Assembly: GCF_002964705.1 (NCBI RefSeq)
Contig: NZ_PQCD01000015.1
Coordinates: forward strand, 306,234 to 370,233
Reading direction: 5' to 3'
DNA from: Pseudoalteromonas sp. T1lg75
GTDB lineage: Bacteria; Pseudomonadota; Gammaproteobacteria; Enterobacterales; Alteromonadaceae
Length of the DNA stretch: 64,000 nucleotides
Shown: piece after piece, positions 61,768 through 64,000 of the stretch
How the letters are laid out: each line of letters opens with the position of its first letter
How positions within the stretch are numbered: position 1 is the first letter of the stretch
Translations under genes and position numbers: made by a program
The notes under the pieces: generated by a model
Told to the model about the DNA's origin: nothing
Database searches by the model: none
What the model saw: only the letters and a program-made list of their open reading frames with translations

Positions 61768-61935
61768 GAATGATTTCCTAATTTTGAATAGCAGTATCGC
61801 TATGATTATACCTTAACAAAATGTGAGCTCTAGCAGAATTTTCCAGCAAAAATGGCCATTTTCATAAAAGTGCCGTGGCATAGCCGCGGGTGAACACATA
61901 TAATGAACGAAATTTTTTATTGAAGGGGATAGTGA

Positions 61936-62649
61936 ATGCGTCCTAGTGAAAGAACACCTAATCAAATTCGCCCAGTGACCTTTACTCGCCAATACACCAT
62001 GCATGCAGAAGGTTCGGTATTGGTTGAGTTTGGCAATACCAAGGTTTTATGTACGGCGAGTGTTGAAGCGGGTGTACCGCGCTTTATGAAAGGCCAGGGT
62101 AAGGGTTGGGTTACCGCAGAATACGGTATGTTGCCGCGTTCTACCCATACTCGCAATAACCGTGAAGCGGCGCGTGGTAAACAAGGTGGACGCACCATGG
62201 AAATTCAACGCCTTATCGCGCGTGCCTTGCGCGCGGCGGTTGATTTAAAAGCCTTGGGTGAAAACACTATCACCATCGATTGCGATGTAATTCAAGCCGA
62301 TGGCGGTACGCGTACCGCATCAATTAGCGGTGCATGCGTTGCGCTTGTTGACGCCCTGACGTATATGCGTAGTAAGGGTATGATCAACACTAACCCGCTA
62401 AAACATATGATTGCGGCTATTTCCGTGGGTATCTATAACGGTGAGCCAATCAGTGACTTGGAATACCTAGAAGATTCTGCGGCTGAAACCGATATGAACG
62501 TGATTTTGACCGAAACCGGTAAAATCATCGAAGTACAGGGTACCGCAGAGGGTGAACCATTCTCATTCGATGAGCTTGAGCAAATGCTAAGCCTGGCGAA
62601 GCATTCTATTCGTGAAATCATCGATATCCAAAAGCAAACCTTGGCCTAA
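61936..62649 (+). CDS. rph: RNase PH (tRNA nucleotidyltransferase)
   Basis: A 237-aa RNase PH beginning [20 protein letters not shown], with [39 protein letters not shown] and the [19 protein letters not shown] motif. It trims tRNA 3' ends using phosphate. The yicC/rph-pyrE arrangement is the usual one. Confidence 0.97.
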   Translation: MRPSERTPNQIRPVTFTRQYTMHAEGSVLVEFGNTKVLCTASVEAGVPRFMKGQGKGWVTAEYGMLPRSTHTRNNREAARGKQGGRTMEIQRLIARALRAAVDLKALGENTITIDCDVIQADGGTRTASISGACVALVDALTYMRSKGMINTNPLKHMIAAISVGIYNGEPISDLEYLEDSAAETDMNVILTETGKIIEVQGTAEGEPFSFDELEQMLSLAKHSIREIIDIQKQTLA

Positions 62650-62675
62650 CCCCTAACAGCTTGACGAGTAGAGTA

Positions 62676-63320
62676 ATGAAAGAATATCAAAAGCAGTTTA
62701 TTGAATTCGCACTAGCCAAACAGGTTCTTAAGTTTGGTGAGTTCACCTTGAAGTCTGGACGCACCAGCCCGTACTTTTTTAATGCCGGCTTATTTAATAC
62801 GGGTAAAGACCTGGCCAAACTAGGCCGTTTTTACGCCGCCGCTCTGGAAGATGCGGGTATCGAGTACGACCTATTATTCGGCCCTGCCTATAAAGGGATT
62901 CCAATTGCCACTACCACGGCGGTAGCTTTAGCGGATCATTACGATAAAGACGTACCTTATTGCTTTAACCGTAAAGAAAAGAAAGATCACGGTGAAGGCG
63001 GTAGCTTGGTCGGCTCCGAGCTTAAAGGTAAGGTCATGCTGGTGGACGATGTGATCACTGCAGGCACGGCCATTCGTGAGTCGATGGAAATCATTGCTGC
63101 CAATGGTGCGGATCTGTCCGGCGTCCTAATTGCACTAGACCGTCAGGAAAAGGGCAAGGCTGAATTATCGGCGATTCAAGAAGTAGAGCGCGACTTTAAT
63201 ACGCAGGTTGTCTCTATTGTTAAGTTAGCAGACCTTGTTACCTACTTGGAACAGCAAGGTGATATGGACGAGCACCTGCAGGCGGTCAAAGCGTACCGCG
63301 ACCAGTACGGTGTAGCCTAA
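62676..63320 (+). CDS. pyrE: Orotate phosphoribosyltransferase
   Basis: The 214-aa PyrE from ATG 62676 has [34 protein letters not shown] and the PRPP motif [16 protein letters not shown]. It makes OMP from orotate and PRPP in pyrimidine synthesis. It follows rph by 26 bases, probably co-transcribed. Confidence 0.97.
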   Translation: MKEYQKQFIEFALAKQVLKFGEFTLKSGRTSPYFFNAGLFNTGKDLAKLGRFYAAALEDAGIEYDLLFGPAYKGIPIATTTAVALADHYDKDVPYCFNRKEKKDHGEGGSLVGSELKGKVMLVDDVITAGTAIRESMEIIAANGADLSGVLIALDRQEKGKAELSAIQEVERDFNTQVVSIVKLADLVTYLEQQGDMDEHLQAVKAYRDQYGVA

Positions 63321-63332
63321 TATAGAGTAAAG

Positions 63333-63357
63333 AGCCCCTGCAATGGGGCTTTTTTTT
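63333..63357 (+). terminator. Terminator after pyrE
   Basis: AGCCCC-TGCAAT-GGGGCT followed by a run of T's. Confidence 0.9.
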
Positions 63358-63378
63358 GGCTGAATAAAAGAGTACGCG

Positions 63379-63771
63379 ATGCAAGTAAATTCCAATAAAC
63401 CCAACGGCCAAGGTATAGGACGATTAGTTAAAGCCTTACGTTGTACTTATCTCGGCCTAAGCGCGGCAATAAAAGAAGAAGCGGCTTTTCGTCAAGAGCT
63501 GGCCTTAGCGCTACTGTTATTGCCCCTGTCTTTTATTATTGCAACCGACATTATGCATTGGTTGGCTTTAGTGGTTGTGCTGTTACTGGTACTTATCGTC
63601 GAATTGATCAATTCAGCGATTGAGGCGCTGACAGATAGAGTCTCTACCGATATGCATGTGCTATCCGGGCGCGCCAAGGATATGGGTTCTGCGGCGGTGA
63701 CCTTATCTCTACTGATAGCCGCCTTGGTATGGGGCGTGAGTCTTTATCAATATATAGCGGGTGTTTTATAA
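63379..63771 (+). CDS. dgkA: Diacylglycerol kinase
   Basis: A 130-aa DgkA with three membrane helices, EEAAFRQE near residue 33, the ELINSAIEALTDRVS active-site helix and GRAKDMGSAAV. It phosphorylates diacylglycerol made during membrane-derived oligosaccharide or lipid turnover. It follows the pyrE terminator by 22 bases, so it probably has its own promoter or is reached by read-through. Confidence 0.93.
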   Translation: MQVNSNKPNGQGIGRLVKALRCTYLGLSAAIKEEAAFRQELALALLLLPLSFIIATDIMHWLALVVVLLLVLIVELINSAIEALTDRVSTDMHVLSGRAKDMGSAAVTLSLLIAALVWGVSLYQYIAGVL

Positions 63772-63794
63772 GCACAGATACAGTTAAAACAGCG

Positions 63795-63831
63795 AAAAAG
63801 GCCATTAAAAGGATATTTAATGGCCTTTTTT
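63795..63831 (+). terminator. Terminator after dgkA
   Basis: AAAAAGGCCATTAAA / TTTAATGGCCTTTTT, a long stem with AGGATA loop and T-run, able to act in both directions. Confidence 0.9.
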
Positions 63832-63894
63832 AATGCCTTTTGTGTGTAATTTGCGCAAACGATCCGTTTTTCGCAATTTTCTTTAAAAAAGGGG

Positions 63895-63922
63895 TTGCGT
63901 CGAAATCGTTTCTCCCTATAAT
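63895..63922 (+). promoter_or_regulatory. rRNA-operon-type promoter
   Basis: TTGCGT (63895-63900) and TATAAT (63917-63922) are spaced by 16 bases and followed by GCGACCCC, a GC-rich discriminator like those of stringently controlled rRNA promoters. AT-rich UP-element-like DNA precedes it. It reads out of the window; an rRNA operon, or a tRNA/stable RNA unit, is predicted downstream. Confidence 0.7.
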
Positions 63923-64000
63923 GCGACCCCACTGAGACGGCAGGCAGCAACGCATAGCGAGGCGCTAGCGACTCAGGGAGTCAAGTAAAACTGAGTTTTG

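Noticed and set aside
1..64000. CRISPR arrays and complete insertion sequences
   Set aside because: No regularly spaced direct repeats and no transposase-like protein were found anywhere in the window.

Overview
The window reads as chromosomal DNA of a marine gammaproteobacterium of the Alteromonadales type (Shewanella/Ferrimonas-like). This rests on gene content and order: gmk-rpoZ-spoT-ridA, trmH-recG, asnC/asnA, the divergent maoP/hdfR pair, yicC/rph-pyrE, a proteobacterial dedicated sortase two-component pair, TonB receptors, and a large subtilase with a GlyGly-CTERM-like tail. Genus-level placement is inference.

Layout. 1-3.2 kb: end of a sortase-type locus (partial membrane protein, histidine kinase, response regulator). 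3.6-8.5 kb: secreted S8 peptidase. 8.7-10.4 kb: probable thiamine uptake/salvage operon. 10.4-18.1 kb: TPR-sulfotransferase, two TonB-dependent receptors and a tRNA-Arg(CCG). 18.2-24.9 kb: rof, zntB, a RimB-like protease/rimK/aspartoacylase operon, a small MscS channel, an Omp85 protein, DUF3630 and a cytochrome c. 24.9-35.3 kb: recQ, thioesterase, rarD, maoP/hdfR, porin, recG, trmH, asnC, asnA. 35.3-42.4 kb: lipoprotein, FapA-like protein, ridA, spoT, rpoZ, gmk, CDF transporter. 42.5-49.4 kb: two tandem copies of a two-gene unit made of a 201-aa exported protein of unknown function and an ~875-aa exported metallopeptidase. 49.9-60.9 kb: an 11-kb integrated island. 60.9-64 kb: yicC, rph, pyrE, dgkA and, at the edge, an rRNA-type promoter.

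The island is the most unusual part. It sits in the 3' end of yicC. A 21-bp repeat (19/21 identical) at both ends encodes the same last residues of YicC, differing only by synonymous changes, and the old yicC terminator is stranded on the far side. It carries a P4-type integrase, an AlpA-like regulator and a RepB-primase/DUF927 helicase (a satellite-like core), an NgoMIV-like restriction-modification system, and an integron-like segment. That segment holds a Vibrio-type attC site, a 25-bp collapsed attC, a probable Panacea-domain toxin-antitoxin pair and a small nuclease-like protein, but no integron integrase.

Two other patterns stand out. A GTAC-bounded motif (GTACcaTTTTGTAC or GTACacTTTTGTAC) lies upstream of all three secreted-peptidase units, at -107/-108 from the first start codon in both tandem units. 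Three genes (aspartoacylase, MscS, DUF927 helicase) are each broken by what looks like one missing base, which fits either assembly errors or recent decay.
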